A DNA stretch of 64,000 nucleotides from Streptomyces antibioticus (GTDB lineage Bacteria > Actinomycetota > Actinomycetes > Streptomycetales > Streptomycetaceae). The translations under genes and the position numbers were made by a program. Below, piece after piece: positions 1 through 10,100 of the stretch (position 1 is the stretch's first letter; each line of letters starts with the position of its first letter). Under the pieces are notes generated by a model. The model saw only the letters and a program-made list of their open reading frames with translations, ran no database searches and was not told where the DNA came from. The stretch lies in the NCBI RefSeq assembly GCF_001514065.1, contig NZ_KQ948423.1:310001-374000 (forward strand), in the 5' to 3' direction.

Positions 1-1
1 C

Positions 2-919
2 TCCGTCACGATCATCCGGGACGGCAAGACCATCGAGACCCTCGATGTGAAGTCCGAGGAGACCACCGAGGACCGGATCATCTCCGGCATGGTCGGCCGC
101 GACCTGGACCACCGCTTCCCCGAACGCACCGCGTACGAGGGCGAGTCGGACGCGGCTCCGGCGCTGGAGATCCGCGACTGGACCGTGCACCACCCGATCG
201 ACCAGCAGCGCAAGGTCGTCGACGACGTGTCGATCCATGTCCGGCGCGGTGAGATCGTCGGCATCGCGGGCCTGATGGGCGCGGGCCGCACCGAACTCGC
301 GATGAGCGTCTTCGGCCGCTCCTACGGGCGGCACGCGGCCGGCACCGTCCTCAAGGACGGCAAGGAGATCCGGACGAAGAGCGTCGCCGAGGCGGTCGAC
401 CACGGCATCGCCTATGTCACCGAGGACCGCAAGCACTACGGCCTCAACCTCATCGACACCATCAACCGCAACATCTCGCTGAGCGCCCTCGGCAAGGTGG
501 CCAAGCGCGGCGTCGTCGACGAGCACCAGGAGCGGCAGGTCGCCGAGGGCTTCCGCAAGTCCATGAACATCAAGGCGCCGACCGTCTTCGAGCCGGTGGG
601 CAAGCTGTCCGGCGGCAACCAGCAGAAGGTCGTCCTCAGCAAGTGGATCTTCGCCGGCCCCGAGGTGCTGATCCTGGACGAACCCACCCGAGGCATCGAC
701 GTCGGTGCCAAGTACGAGATCTACACCGTCATCGACCAGCTGGCCGCGCAGGGCAAGGCGGTCGTCTTCATCTCGTCCGAGCTGCCGGAGCTGCTCGGCA
801 TGTGTGACCGCATCTACACGATGGCCGCCGGGCGGCTGACCGGCGAGTTCTCCCGTGCCGAGGCCTCGCAGGAATCGCTGATGCGCCAGATGACCAAGGA
901 CAAAGAGGTAACCCGATGA
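2..919 (+). CDS. mmsA: Multiple-monosaccharide ABC transporter ATP-binding protein (3' part)
   Basis: This is the C-terminal portion of a double-nucleotide-binding-domain sugar ABC ATPase of the MmsA/GguA/XylG type. The reading frame is open from base 2, so the gene starts upstream of the window. Visible here is the second ATPase domain: a Walker-A-like segment GLMGAGRTE, the signature LSGGNQQK and Walker [14 protein letters not shown]. The second domain of these proteins usually has the degenerate AGR Walker A seen here. It would energise uptake of pentoses or hexoses at the inner face of the membrane. It overlaps the permease gene by 4 nt (ATGA), so the two are translationally coupled. The exact sugar cannot be read from sequence; xylose, arabinose or galactose are plausible given the mutarotase and GH51 gene nearby. 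Confidence 0.93.
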   Translation, partial: SVTIIRDGKTIETLDVKSEETTEDRIISGMVGRDLDHRFPERTAYEGESDAAPALEIRDWTVHHPIDQQRKVVDDVSIHVRRGEIVGIAGLMGAGRTELAMSVFGRSYGRHAAGTVLKDGKEIRTKSVAEAVDHGIAYVTEDRKHYGLNLIDTINRNISLSALGKVAKRGVVDEHQERQVAEGFRKSMNIKAPTVFEPVGKLSGGNQQKVVLSKWIFAGPEVLILDEPTRGIDVGAKYEIYTVIDQLAAQGKAVVFISSELPELLGMCDRIYTMAAGRLTGEFSRAEASQESLMRQMTKDKEVTR

Positions 920-2160
920 GCACGGATGTGACCGCCAAGACGCCGGCCCCGGCGCCGCCGGGCAAGAGCGGATCGGCCTCCGGCGAGAACCTGCTTCAGT
1001 TGATGCTGGACGGCCTGCGCCGCAACATGCGCCAGTACGGCATGCTGATCGCCCTCGGCCTGATCGTCGCGCTCTTCGCGGTGTGGACCGACGGCGACCT
1101 GCTGCTGCCGCGCAACGTCTCCAACCTGGTCCTGCAGAACAGCTACGTCCTGATCCTCGCGATCGGCATGATGCTGGTCATCATCGCCGGCCACATCGAC
1201 CTGTCGGTCGGCTCGGTCACGGCGTTCGTCGGCGCGTTCGCCGCCGTACTGACGGTCCAGCACGACGTGGCGTGGCCGCTCGCGGTGGTGCTGTGCCTGG
1301 TGGTCGGCGCCGGTGCGGGCGCGGCGCAGGGCTTCCTCATCGCGTATCTCGGCATACCCTCGTTCATCGTCACCCTCGCGGGCATGCTGGTCTTCCGCGG
1401 CTTCACCGAGATCCTGCTGGAGGGTCAGACCCTCGGCCCGTTCCCGAGCGGCCTGCAGAAGATCGGCAACGGCTTCCTGCCGGAGACCGGCCCGGAGACC
1501 AACTACCACAACATCACGCTGCTGCTGGGCCTCGCCCTGATCGTCTTCGTGGTCGTCCAGGAGGTCCGCGACCGCAAGCGCCAGCAGGAGTTCTCCCTCG
1601 ACGTGCTGCCCAGGAACATCTTCCTGCTGAAGCTCGTCTCGATCGTCGCCGCGATCCTCGTCGTCACCATGCTGCTCGCCAGCTACAAGGGTGCGCCGAT
1701 CGTCCTGCTCATCCTGGGCGGCCTGGTCGTCGGCTACGGCTACCTGATGCGCAACTCGATCTTCGGCCGGCACATCTACGCGATCGGCGGCAACCTGCCG
1801 GCCGCGAAGCTGTCCGGTGTGAAGGACAAGAAGGTCACCTTCCTGGTCTTCCTGAACATGGGCGCCCTCGCGGCCCTCGCGGGTCTGGCCATCGCCGCGC
1901 GCCTGAACGCGGCGTCCCCGAAGGCGGGTCTGAACTACGAACTCGAGGCCATCGCCTCGGCGTTCATCGGCGGCGCGTCGATGAGCGGCGGTGTCGGCAC
2001 CGTCCTCGGCGCGATCATCGGTGGTCTCGTCCTCGGTGTTCTCAACAACGGCATGAACCTGCTCAGCGTCGGCTCCGACTGGCAGCAGGTCATCAAGGGC
2101 CTCGCCCTGCTGGCGGCGGTCGGGTTCGACGTGTGGAACAAGCGCAAGTCCGGTTCGTAG
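916..2160 (+). CDS. mmsB: Multiple-monosaccharide ABC transporter permease
   Basis: The product is a 414-residue polytopic membrane protein of the MmsB/GguB/XylH sugar permease family. It has about ten hydrophobic segments and the family motif [10 protein letters not shown] near residue 95, plus a late [17 protein letters not shown] segment typical of ribose/xylose-type permeases. The family is longer than RbsC (about 320 residues) because of a central insertion, which is present here ([16 protein letters not shown] region). The ATG lies in the 4-nt overlap with the ATPase stop. A GC-rich hairpin follows the stop codon. The solute-binding lipoprotein would be encoded upstream, outside the window. 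Confidence 0.95.
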   Translation: MSTDVTAKTPAPAPPGKSGSASGENLLQLMLDGLRRNMRQYGMLIALGLIVALFAVWTDGDLLLPRNVSNLVLQNSYVLILAIGMMLVIIAGHIDLSVGSVTAFVGAFAAVLTVQHDVAWPLAVVLCLVVGAGAGAAQGFLIAYLGIPSFIVTLAGMLVFRGFTEILLEGQTLGPFPSGLQKIGNGFLPETGPETNYHNITLLLGLALIVFVVVQEVRDRKRQQEFSLDVLPRNIFLLKLVSIVAAILVVTMLLASYKGAPIVLLILGGLVVGYGYLMRNSIFGRHIYAIGGNLPAAKLSGVKDKKVTFLVFLNMGALAALAGLAIAARLNAASPKAGLNYELEAIASAFIGGASMSGGVGTVLGAIIGGLVLGVLNNGMNLLSVGSDWQQVIKGLALLAAVGFDVWNKRKSGS

Positions 2161-2178
2161 CAGACAGGTTGACCGGTC

Positions 2179-2202
2179 GGGCCCCGTCGGAAGGCGGGGC
2201 CC
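2179..2202 (+). terminator. Hairpin after the transporter operon
   Basis: An 8-bp perfect inverted repeat (GGGCCCCG / CGGGGCCC) with an 8-nt loop sits 19 nt after the permease stop. It is followed by TTCCC rather than a U-run, as usual in Streptomyces. It may terminate or attenuate transcription before the mutarotase, whose ribosome binding site begins about 10 nt further on. Confidence 0.5.
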
Positions 2203-2224
2203 TTCCCATGGGAGGAGACATCCG

Positions 2225-3271
2225 GTGAAGGAACTCTTCGGCAAGCTCGCCGACGGCACCGACATCCACCGCTGGTCGCTGGAGAACGGCGGCACCCGTA
2301 TGAAGGTCCTGTCGTACGGCGGGATCGTGCAGTCCCTGGAGGTCCCCGACCGGCAGGGCCGGTACGCGAACATCTCGCTGGGCTTCGACCACATCGAGGA
2401 CTACGTCACATCCAGCCCGTACTTCGGCGCGCTGATCGGCCGGTACGGCAACCGCATCGGCAAGGGCCGGTTCACGCTGGACGGGGAGACGTACCAGCTC
2501 TCCGTCGACGACGGCGAGAACAGCCTGCACGGTGGCGAGGCGGGCTTCGACACGGTGGTCTGGGACGTCGAGCCGTTCGAGCGGGGCACCGACGTCGGCC
2601 TGCGGCTGTCGTACACCTCCCCCGACGGCGAGATGGGCTACCCCGGCACGCTCACGGCGCAGGTGACGTACACCCTCACCGCCGAGGGCGACTGGCGCAT
2701 CGACTACGAGGCCACCACCGACAGAGCCACGGTCGTCAACCTCACCAACCACGTCTACTGGAACCTCGCGGGCGAGGGCAGCGGCACCATCGAGCACCAC
2801 GAACTGACCATCGCCGCCGCCCACTTCACCCCCACCGACCCGGGCCTGATCCCGACCGGCGAACTGGCACCGGTGGCGGGCACGCCCTTCGACTTCCGTG
2901 AGCCGAAGCCGATCGGCCGGGACCTGCGCACCGGGCATCCACAGCTCCTCGCGGCCAAGGGATACGACCACAACTGGGTGCTGGAGAAGGGGATCACCGC
3001 GGAGCCGCAGCACGTGGCGACGCTCCGGGACCCCGCTTCCGGCCGCACCCTGCGGATCGCCTCCACCGAGCCCGGCCTCCAGTTCTACTCGGGCAACTTC
3101 CTCGACGGCACGCTGGTCGGCCCTGCCGGCCGCACCTACCGGCAGGGCGACGCCGTGTGCCTGGAGACCCAGCACCACCCCGACTCCCCGAACCACGCGC
3201 ACTTCCCGTCGACCGTGCTGCGACCTGGGGAGACCTACCGGTCGACGACCGTGCACTCCTTCCCCTCCTGA
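2225..3271 (+). CDS. Galactose mutarotase (aldose 1-epimerase)
   Basis: This 348-residue protein belongs to the aldose 1-epimerase family and interconverts alpha and beta anomers of sugars such as galactose, xylose or arabinose in the cytoplasm. Family landmarks are RYGNRIGKG, the substrate-binding histidine region NSLHGG, the catalytic-histidine region LTNHVYWNL, KGYDHNW, and ETQHHPDSPNH near the end. Length is typical of the family. The GTG start at 2225 is preceded by GGGAGGAG. It lies 64 nt after the sugar permease in the same direction, separated by a hairpin, so it is probably part of the same sugar-uptake unit with a reduced expression level. Confidence 0.94.
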   Translation: MKELFGKLADGTDIHRWSLENGGTRMKVLSYGGIVQSLEVPDRQGRYANISLGFDHIEDYVTSSPYFGALIGRYGNRIGKGRFTLDGETYQLSVDDGENSLHGGEAGFDTVVWDVEPFERGTDVGLRLSYTSPDGEMGYPGTLTAQVTYTLTAEGDWRIDYEATTDRATVVNLTNHVYWNLAGEGSGTIEHHELTIAAAHFTPTDPGLIPTGELAPVAGTPFDFREPKPIGRDLRTGHPQLLAAKGYDHNWVLEKGITAEPQHVATLRDPASGRTLRIASTEPGLQFYSGNFLDGTLVGPAGRTYRQGDAVCLETQHHPDSPNHAHFPSTVLRPGETYRSTTVHSFPS

Positions 3272-3390
3272 CACTCCTTCACAGGCAGGGCACAAGTTCT
3301 TACCGATTCCTCAGCGGTTGAACAGTGTCACGTCACCCCTCGTATGTATGAGCGGCCCGTGCTCCCCCGCGCGGGCCACCCAAAGACGAC

Positions 3391-3415
3391 GGACCCGGCC
3401 GTCCCCACCGGGTCC
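3391..3415 (+). terminator. Hairpin between mutarotase and aminotransferase genes
   Basis: Perfect 8-bp arms GGACCCGG and CCGGGTCC flank a 9-nt loop, ending 18 nt before the aminotransferase ATG. It could terminate mutarotase transcription or structure the aminotransferase leader. No U-run is present. Confidence 0.4.
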
Positions 3416-3433
3416 GCCCCATACGGAGGTTCC

Positions 3434-5059
3434 ATGGCCGAGAACGTCACCTCGCTGTTCCGCAGCACCGCGGCGCACAGCCCGTCCATGGCGGCGCTGA
3501 CGCGGGCAGCTGGCGACGGGGCCGGCCCGATCGACTTCTGTATCCCGGTGAACCCCTACTTCCCCACCCCGGGGATGTGGGACGAGATGGCCGCCCGCCT
3601 GCGCGACATCATCACGTACTACCCGTCCGGCGCCGACACCATCACCGCCGAGCTGTGCAACCTCCTCCAACTCCCGCCGCAGGCCGTGGCGATGGGCAAC
3701 GGCTCCACCGAACTGATCACGTGGATCGACCACTTGCTGGTCCGTGAGTCCCTCGCCGTACCCGTCCCCAGCTTCGGCCGCTGGACCGACCAGCCCATGG
3801 AGACCGGCAAGCGGGTCGACATGTTCCCGCTCCAGGAGTCCAGCGGCTTCGCCCTCGACCTCGCCCAGTACGCCGAGTTCATACGGGCCCGCGGCACCCG
3901 GGCGGCCGTGATCTGCAACCCCAACAACCCCGACGGCGGCTTCCTCCACAAGCACGCGATCGTGCAGTTCATGGACGCGATGGCCGACCTCGACCTGATC
4001 GTCGTCGACGAGAGCTTCCTGGAGTTCGCCGACGCGGAGGCGGAGCCGAGCGTGGTCCAGGAGGCCATGCTGCGCCCGAACGTGATCGTGCTGAGAAGCC
4101 TCGGCAAGAACTTCGGACTGCACGGCATCCGCTTCGGCTACATGGTCGCCAACCCGGCGCTCGCGGGCCGCGTCCGCTCCATGCTGCCGAAGTGGAACCT
4201 CAACGCCTTCGCCGAGTACGTGGTGTTCATGCTCAAGGAGCACGGCGCCGAGTACGCGCAGAGCCTCCAGCAGGTCCGCCGGGACCGCCTCGACATGTCG
4301 AGCCAGCTCTCCGCCCTCCCCGGTCTGACCGTCTACCCCTCCCAGGGCAACTTCCTCTTCGTACGCCTGCCCGTGGGCGCCGAAGGCACCGTGGTCCGCG
4401 ACCGGCTGCTCTCCGAGCACCGGATCCTGGTCCGCGAGTGCGGCAACAAGATCGGCTCGTCCAGCCGCTTCCTGCGTCTCGTGGTGCGCCCCCAGACGGA
4501 CGTGCGTCGCCTGGTGTCCGCGCTGGAACAGGTGCTCTACGGGACCAGGAGGGGAGCCGCCGTGCCCGAGCTGGCGACCGGGACCAGTTACAGCTCGGGT
4601 ACGGCGGCCGTGGACCGGCTGATGAGCAACGGCGTCGGTATGCCGCTGGCCGCGCAGGCCATGGCGGCGGCGCCGATGCCCTCGGCGCCTGTGCCGGTGC
4701 CGGCGGCGCCTGTGCCGGTGCCGGCGGCGCCTCAGCCGGTCGCTCCACAGCCCGTCGCTCCACAACCGGTCGCCGCACAGCCGATGGCTCCGCAGCCGGT
4801 TGCTCCGCAGCAGCCTCAGCCGATGCCCATGCCCATGCCGACGCCGGTCGCCCCGCAGCCGATGCCGATGCCGGTCGCTCCCGCGGCCGCCGCTCAGTCG
4901 CCGTACGGGATGCCTGGCGGTGGGCCCACGCCGCCCGGGGTGCCCGCTCGGGGCGGGCTCACGGCGGCGCAGGTCCGGGGGACGAACGGGTTGACGCCGG
5001 CACCGGCCCAGGGGTGGCCGAACAGCGGTGCCGCTTGGCCCAATGCGGCGGGGGCATGA
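3434..5059 (+). CDS. PLP-dependent aminotransferase with long Pro/Ala/Gln-rich tail
   Basis: Residues 1 to about 375 form a fold-type I aminotransferase of the class I/II (HisC-like) group. CNPNNPDGG, VDESFLEFAD and the PLP-lysine segment SLGKNFGLHG (Lys225) are all present, so the enzyme should be active; the amino donor and acceptor are not evident. About 165 further residues form a low-complexity tail of repeated APVPVPA, QPVAP and PMPMP units, which is not part of any aminotransferase. ATG 3434 is chosen over an upstream in-frame ATG at 3344 because GGAGG lies just before it and conserved sequence begins there. It is not clearly linked to histidine biosynthesis genes here, so I do not call it hisC. 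Confidence 0.88.
   Translation: MAENVTSLFRSTAAHSPSMAALTRAAGDGAGPIDFCIPVNPYFPTPGMWDEMAARLRDIITYYPSGADTITAELCNLLQLPPQAVAMGNGSTELITWIDHLLVRESLAVPVPSFGRWTDQPMETGKRVDMFPLQESSGFALDLAQYAEFIRARGTRAAVICNPNNPDGGFLHKHAIVQFMDAMADLDLIVVDESFLEFADAEAEPSVVQEAMLRPNVIVLRSLGKNFGLHGIRFGYMVANPALAGRVRSMLPKWNLNAFAEYVVFMLKEHGAEYAQSLQQVRRDRLDMSSQLSALPGLTVYPSQGNFLFVRLPVGAEGTVVRDRLLSEHRILVRECGNKIGSSSRFLRLVVRPQTDVRRLVSALEQVLYGTRRGAAVPELATGTSYSSGTAAVDRLMSNGVGMPLAAQAMAAAPMPSAPVPVPAAPVPVPAAPQPVAPQPVAPQPVAAQPMAPQPVAPQQPQPMPMPMPTPVAPQPMPMPVAPAAAAQSPYGMPGGGPTPPGVPARGGLTAAQVRGTNGLTPAPAQGWPNSGAAWPNAAGA
4685..4880 (+). repeat. Tandem coding repeats in the aminotransferase tail
   Basis: Two perfect tandem copies of a 21-bp unit (4685-4705 and 4706-4726) encode APVPVPA. 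They are followed by imperfect 12 to 15-bp units encoding QPVAP/QPMAP and then PMPMP runs up to about 4880. The repeats stay in frame, consistent with slippage-driven growth of a disordered tail. Confidence 0.7.
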
Positions 5060-5088
5060 CGCACAGGTAGTTGACAGCCCAACTGCTC

Positions 5089-5117
5089 TTGTACAGAGAT
5101 CAATTATTGGGCATAGT
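5089..5117 (+). promoter_or_regulatory. Candidate vegetative promoter of the small secreted protein gene
   Basis: TTGTAC (5089-5094) is separated by exactly 17 bp from CATAGT (5112-5117) in an unusually AT-rich island. It lies 72 bp before the start of the secreted protein gene, which has AAGGAG at 5176-5181. A second TTGACA is present at 5071-5076 without a good -10 partner. Confidence 0.45.
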
Positions 5118-5188
5118 CCGTTCACACGGTGTCGACGACGTGAACTCCCCCCACGCTCAACCCCCTTCGCCCTGCAAGGAGTTCTCGC

Positions 5189-5605
5189 ATGCCCAAGCTC
5201 AGACACCTCGCCGTACCCGCCCTCGCCGCCGCGGCCCTCGTGGTCGGCACGGCGGGCTCGTCCTTCGCGGCCGACATCTACACGGCCAGCTCCAGCAACT
5301 CCTGTGGTGCCGCGTACTTCTACGACGTGGGCGACACCTTCAAGATCCTCGACGTCTGCTCGGACGGCAAGGGCGTGCGCCTCCAGTACACCAACCCCAC
5401 CACCGGCAGCGCCCACACCACCGACACGAAGATCACCGTGGACTACACCGGCGGCTACACCGGGTGGAACATCGACAACGCCTACATCTACGACACCGAC
5501 ATGAACGAGGCCGCCTGCTTCTACTTCCGCGTCGGCCACGTCGACGACGGCGCGTACGTGAGCGGCTCGTACGGCGGCTGGAACTTCGCCTGCGCGGCCA
5601 ACTGA
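5189..5605 (+). CDS. Small secreted protein of unknown function
   Basis: The 138-residue product has a Sec signal peptide (MPKLRH, then a hydrophobic Ala/Val core ending SSFA) with likely cleavage before ADIYTAS. The mature part of about 110 residues is rich in Tyr, Gly, Asp and Thr and has four cysteines (SNSC, DVC, AAC, FAC), which could form two disulfides. It looks like a compact extracellular beta-rich domain. I do not recognise the family. It is monocistronic, with a well-placed AAGGAG, its own promoter candidate and a strong terminator immediately downstream. Confidence 0.85.
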   Translation: MPKLRHLAVPALAAAALVVGTAGSSFAADIYTASSSNSCGAAYFYDVGDTFKILDVCSDGKGVRLQYTNPTTGSAHTTDTKITVDYTGGYTGWNIDNAYIYDTDMNEAACFYFRVGHVDDGAYVSGSYGGWNFACAAN

Positions 5606-5612
5606 CGTGCTG

Positions 5613-5648
5613 CGCGCCCCCGTTCTGGTCGGTCGGAACGGGGGCGCG
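5613..5648. terminator. Strong bidirectional terminator between convergent genes
   Basis: A 13-bp perfect stem (arms 5613-5625 and 5636-5648, core GCGCCCCCGTTC) with a 10-nt loop lies 8 nt after the secreted protein stop and 10 nt from the end of the convergent ATPase gene. Confidence 0.8.
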
Positions 5649-5658
5649 TCCGATTTCG

Positions 5659-7095
5659 TCACCGTGATCGCGACACGCGCCACGCGTCGAGCAACTCCTC
5701 CGGCCCGTACGCCGCTTCGAGCCCGGAGCAGCTGACCCCGTTGCGGGAGACCGCCACGAGCGGCACGGGCTCGTCGGTGATCGCGGCGCGGTGCTTGTGC
5801 AGCGCGGCCAGGTCGTGGCGGTCGAACGCGGAGTTCTCCAGCCACTTCACCGAGCCGAGGAAGAGAAGTTCCTTGGCCACGGGCTGTCGGTCGGCGCCCA
5901 CGAGGTCGATCTCGATGTCGTTGCCGCGGGTCCAGTACCCGCCGATCGCGGGGGCGGCGGGCAGCGGCCCGTCCGGCAGGAGGCGTGCGAGGGATTCCCG
6001 GACGAGAGGCTCGATGGCTCGGCCCCGCCAGCTCGCCCACTGTGCCCTGATCCGGCTCAGCGTGAGGTCTCCCCGCATCCGCTCGATCTCCGCCATGTGC
6101 GGATCGAGGAACGCGAACCAGAAGCGCAGGTAGGGGTCGGCCACGCGGTAGCGGCGCTCCTTCGACGGACGTAGCGAGAGGGGCAGTTCGGCTGCCACTA
6201 CCCGTTTCTCGGTGAGGACCTCGGTGGCCCGCGTGAGCGTCGTATGGGCGATGCCACCTGCCGCGCGCGCGATGTTGGTGAAGGTGCGCTCCCCGCTTCC
6301 GATCGCCCGCAGGACCTCTCTGCTCATCGCCTGCGGCGGGAACTCCGCGGCGAGTGAGCGCTCGGCGGAGACCAGCAGCGCGGAGATCGGATTGTCGAGC
6401 GAGTCGCCGAGGAACTCCCACACATCCGCTCCGGGCTGCCACTCGGCGCAGATCAGCGGCAGACCGCCCGTGATCAGGGCGGCGTCGAAGGCGGCCGCCG
6501 GCGACAGTCCGAGCATCTCTGCGATGTCGGCGGGGTTCAGCGGCCCCACCACCATCTCCCGGCCGCGCTGGTGGAAGGGCCGGTCGTAGCTGTTCAGGGC
6601 CTCCATCATCGACAGGTCGGAGCCGACCAGGAGGAGGAGCACGGGCTTACGGCTGAGGAGCCGGTCCCAGGCCCGTTGCAGCATGCCTTCGAAGGCGTCG
6701 ACGCGGTCCATGAGGTACGGGACCTCGTCGATGACGACCACGCTCGGGCTGTCGTCGGGGAGGATCTCCGCGAGGAGCCTGAGCGCGGCGTTCCACTGCC
6801 CCGGGGCCTCCTCCGCGAACAGGCCCCGTTCCGGGAGCGTGGACGTGGCGACCGCGTCGAGCAGCTCCGCCAGCTCGTCCTCCGCCGAGCCTCCTGCCGC
6901 GGTGAAGAAGAGGTACGGCGTCCCGGTACGCCGCAGGAACTCCTCGACGAGGCTGGACTTGCCCACGCGCCGACGGCCGCGCATGAGCACACACTGACCG
7001 GGCTTCGCCGAACCCGAACCCACGGCATCGCCCACCGCCCGCAGCGCGTCGCCGAGCACCTTCAGCTCACGGTCCCGCCCGATGAAACGTCGCAC
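5659..7095 (-). CDS. AAA (ATPase_2) protein with winged helix and DUF234-like C-terminus
   Basis: The 478-residue protein is a STAND-like/archaeal-type AAA ATPase. It has Walker A GRRRVGKS (residues 40-47), Walker B VVVIDE (about 119-124) and sensor LLVGSD. Residues about 255-320 look like a winged helix (FTNIARAAGG followed by LTEKRVV). The end resembles the DUF234 restriction-endonuclease-like domain: EID is followed by GSVKW, where nuclease-competent relatives usually have an ExK motif, so Glu is Ser here and cleavage activity is doubtful. The GTG start follows GGGAGG. A perfect palindrome lies 17 bp upstream of the start, and the internal winged helix makes autoregulation plausible. Cellular role is unknown; relatives are often discussed with conflict or mobile-element functions. 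Confidence 0.85.
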   Translation of the reverse strand: MRRFIGRDRELKVLGDALRAVGDAVGSGSAKPGQCVLMRGRRRVGKSSLVEEFLRRTGTPYLFFTAAGGSAEDELAELLDAVATSTLPERGLFAEEAPGQWNAALRLLAEILPDDSPSVVVIDEVPYLMDRVDAFEGMLQRAWDRLLSRKPVLLLLVGSDLSMMEALNSYDRPFHQRGREMVVGPLNPADIAEMLGLSPAAAFDAALITGGLPLICAEWQPGADVWEFLGDSLDNPISALLVSAERSLAAEFPPQAMSREVLRAIGSGERTFTNIARAAGGIAHTTLTRATEVLTEKRVVAAELPLSLRPSKERRYRVADPYLRFWFAFLDPHMAEIERMRGDLTLSRIRAQWASWRGRAIEPLVRESLARLLPDGPLPAAPAIGGYWTRGNDIEIDLVGADRQPVAKELLFLGSVKWLENSAFDRHDLAALHKHRAAITDEPVPLVAVSRNGVSCSGLEAAYGPEELLDAWRVSRSR

Positions 7096-7111
7096 GGCAA
7101 GCCTCCCGCGA

Positions 7112-7139
7112 GAGATAGTATCGCCAGAGATACTATCTC
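7112..7139 (-). promoter_or_regulatory. Perfect 11-bp inverted repeat, probable operator of the DUF234 ATPase gene
   Basis: GAGATAGTATC (7112-7122) and GATACTATCTC (7129-7139) are exact inverted repeats with a 6-bp spacer, in an otherwise GC-rich genome. A related half-site GATACCATCT occurs at 7144-7153, giving a 15-bp-spaced direct repeat with the right arm. On the minus strand the arms contain TAGTAT and TACTAT, both usable as -10 elements, so a bound dimer would block transcription of the gene starting at 7095. Confidence 0.7.
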
Positions 7140-7162
7140 AACTGATACCATCTTGCCCCACC

Positions 7163-10100
7163 TCACCAGTGCAGGCGGTCACCGAAGGCTTCCGCGCCCA
7201 TGACGACGGCCTTTCTCGGGCCGGCGTTCCAGAGGTGGATGCGCAGGTCGGTCATGTCGTGCAGGGGGCGGAGGTCGAGGCTGCCCGCCGCGACCAGCTC
7301 CAGGCCCAGTCGCCTGAGCTTGGGAAAGACACGGCTGAGCTGCCCGATGTCGCCGTACTGCTCCAGACCGGTGATCATGAGGCGCTCCATGTGCGGGAGG
7401 GGGTCCAGTGAGCTCATGGCGGTGATCGAGTCGACGGCCAGCCCGATCCTGGTGAGCCGTGGCGCGCGGGCCGAGGCCGACAGGATCCAGGCGGGGCTGT
7501 GGGTGAACCCCTCGACCGTCAGCGACCGCAGATTCGGCCAGGCTTCCAGATAGTCGAGCCGTCGGAGGTGTTCGGCGCCGATCTCCAGGTCGCGTACTCC
7601 CGGCTGCGGTTCGAGGATCGTGGTGGCCTTGCCCCCGGTCAGCCGGAGCATCGTCAGATCGAGGTCCCGCAGCACGGACAGATCCTGCAGTGCCGAGCAG
7701 TCCTGGAGGTTGAGTGCGCGCAGGTCCGCCCGGCTGCGGAGGAAGGCGAGATCCTGCAGGACCCTGTTGCCCCACAGGGTCAGTGATGCCAGGTGGCGTA
7801 CGGGAACGTGGGCGTCGAGCACCTCCGCGAGATACGAGCCCCGCACCGTGAGCCTGGCGACGGAGCCGAGCCGGGGCAGCCGTACGAGCTCCGCGTCCTG
7901 GTGGACGATCAGGTCGAACAGGTCGGCTCCTTCCAGGACTTCGGCGGTGTACTCCTCCAACGGCTGACGGGGCCAGGCCCTCGCCACTTCACTGCGCACG
8001 TACGGGTCCGGACACAACGCGCACTGTCTCAGCTTGCGCCGGGACTTCGGGCTGCGCACCCGGCCGAGGAGCCGCACCGTGTTGAGGGCCACACCCTGCC
8101 GCAGCTCGTCCCCGTCCGGCAGCACTGCGACGACCCAGTCGCCCAGGCTCGCGAGATCCTCGACCTCCCTGCCGTCCCGTGGCGGCATGAGGGCGTCCAC
8201 CCGGCCTTTGACCGCCTCCGTCAAGGACTGGTTCAGGGACTGGACGTTGATCGCGCACCGCGCCGCCAGGACATGGAGCTGGTACTTCTCCTTCCTGTCC
8301 GTGGTGGCGTCGCCGAGGTCGACGAGGGCAGTGATGAGCCTGAAGGTGTCCGGGCGCGACAGGTGGCCGACGGCCAGCACGATCACGTCCTGCCAGAGCT
8401 CGTTGTGGGCGTGTCGGAGGAGTTCCAGGAAGTAGCCGCTCTCGTGGAACTCCTTTGCCGCCAGGAAATCCTGGAACGTGCGGTGGATGAACTGGAACGC
8501 GTCGTCCGACCGTTCCTGGAGCAGTCCGCTGCGGTCGAGCAGATAACGCAGTATCCGCTCGGGCGTGCCCTGTTCCTCGACATGAGGCATGTCCCGCATG
8601 GCCTGGGCCAGTTGTCCGACCGCCTCGTCGTGGGTCATCTGCTGCTGTCCGGTGCGCACCAGCCAGATGGCCAGGCGCTGGAGCAGGGCGTGCTGTTCGT
8701 CGGAGTCGAGCCGGATGGGGTCGGCGTGCAGGACGCCCCGCCCGGCATCCCGTCCGCCCAGGAGCATGGCGAGTGCGGCCCGGTAGAGCTGCCAGCGGGT
8801 GGTGGGCAGCAGGCCCCGGCGGCGCCGGTGCAGGGCACAGATCACGGCGGCCAGCAGCGGGGCGCGGGCGAGGTCGCGCAGCGCGGTGTTCCGCTCCAGC
8901 TGGTGGGCGAGATCCTGTTCCAGGGAGGTGAGGAGTTCGTCCTCCGAGTGACCGCCCTCGATACGGGCCGCGTTGTGCCAGGCCCGCACGAAGGCGTGGA
9001 TGTCGGTGTCGCTCATGGGCAGGAGTGTCAGCTCGGCGAACCCGTCACCGTCGAGCCAGTTCTTGTCGACCGCGTTGGGGCGCACCGTCGCCAGGCAGCG
9101 GGTGCCGGGATATCGCTCGAGGAGCGCGGCCAGCCAACGGCGCGCCTCCTGACGCTCTGATATCGGGACCTCGTCCAGTCCGTCGACCAGGAGGAGCCCG
9201 CGACGCGCCTCCAGCACTCGATGCACCCAGCCCTCCGGCTCGCCGTCCGTGAGCGTCCGCCCGGCGGACAGGAGCTCCGAAGGTTTCGGGAAACGTCCGC
9301 CGCGGGCGTGCACCTCGCGCAGCGGGACGACGAAGGGGACGAGGCCGTTGAGGTCGGTGAGTCCCGCGTCCAGGGTGCCGCTCGCGGCATGGGCGGCGAG
9401 CCACCAGACGAGGGTCGTCTTGCCGGCACCCGCCTCGCCGCGCAGGAGGGCGCGAGGGCGGTCGGCCAGGAGAGCCTCGACGCGCTGGGAGCGCTCCTGC
9501 GATTCGACGCGCCGTCTGGGAAGCCCGGACGGGTGTGTGGAGGAGGACAGAGGGGCCTCCGCGCGCAGGCTCAGATAGGCGGTGTCCAGGTCCCAGCGGG
9601 ATTCTCTGCGCCCCAGTTCCTCGATGCCGAAGATCTCCGTCTTGCGGTACTGCGAACTCAGGTCCTTCGCGTACCGGTCCTCGAAGCGCTCGTCCTCGGG
9701 ATGGACCTCGGTGATCGCCTCCGGCCAGGTGCCGGGCAGCCGCAGCGCGCCCCGTTCGACGACTTCCGAGACCGGTACACCCTCGATCCGAAGATGCTGA
9801 CGCCCCTGGGGCACCTGGGTCACCACACCGAGCAGCACGGGGCCCGCGAAGACCGGGGCCCCGGACAGGCCGGCGAGGGGAGAGCGCCCGTTCCTTGGTT
9901 CCTCCGCGGCCGGCTGGTCGAGTTCGCAGGTGAGGGCCCCCTTGATCCGTCCGGCCATCGGCAGCACGGTCGCCCGGTACTGGTCGTACTCCAGATCGTC
10001 GCCGTGCTCGCCGTGGCGCTGGATCCGCGGGAACCCGACGATCTCGCAGTGCGGCAGGGCGGCCGCGGTGGCGACCCTGCCGTGCCGGAGGCGGCCCATC

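Noticed and set aside
4685-4880. Tandem short repeats considered as a CRISPR array or minisatellite outside genes
   Set aside because: Units are 12-21 bp without spacers and remain in the aminotransferase frame, so they are coding repeats.
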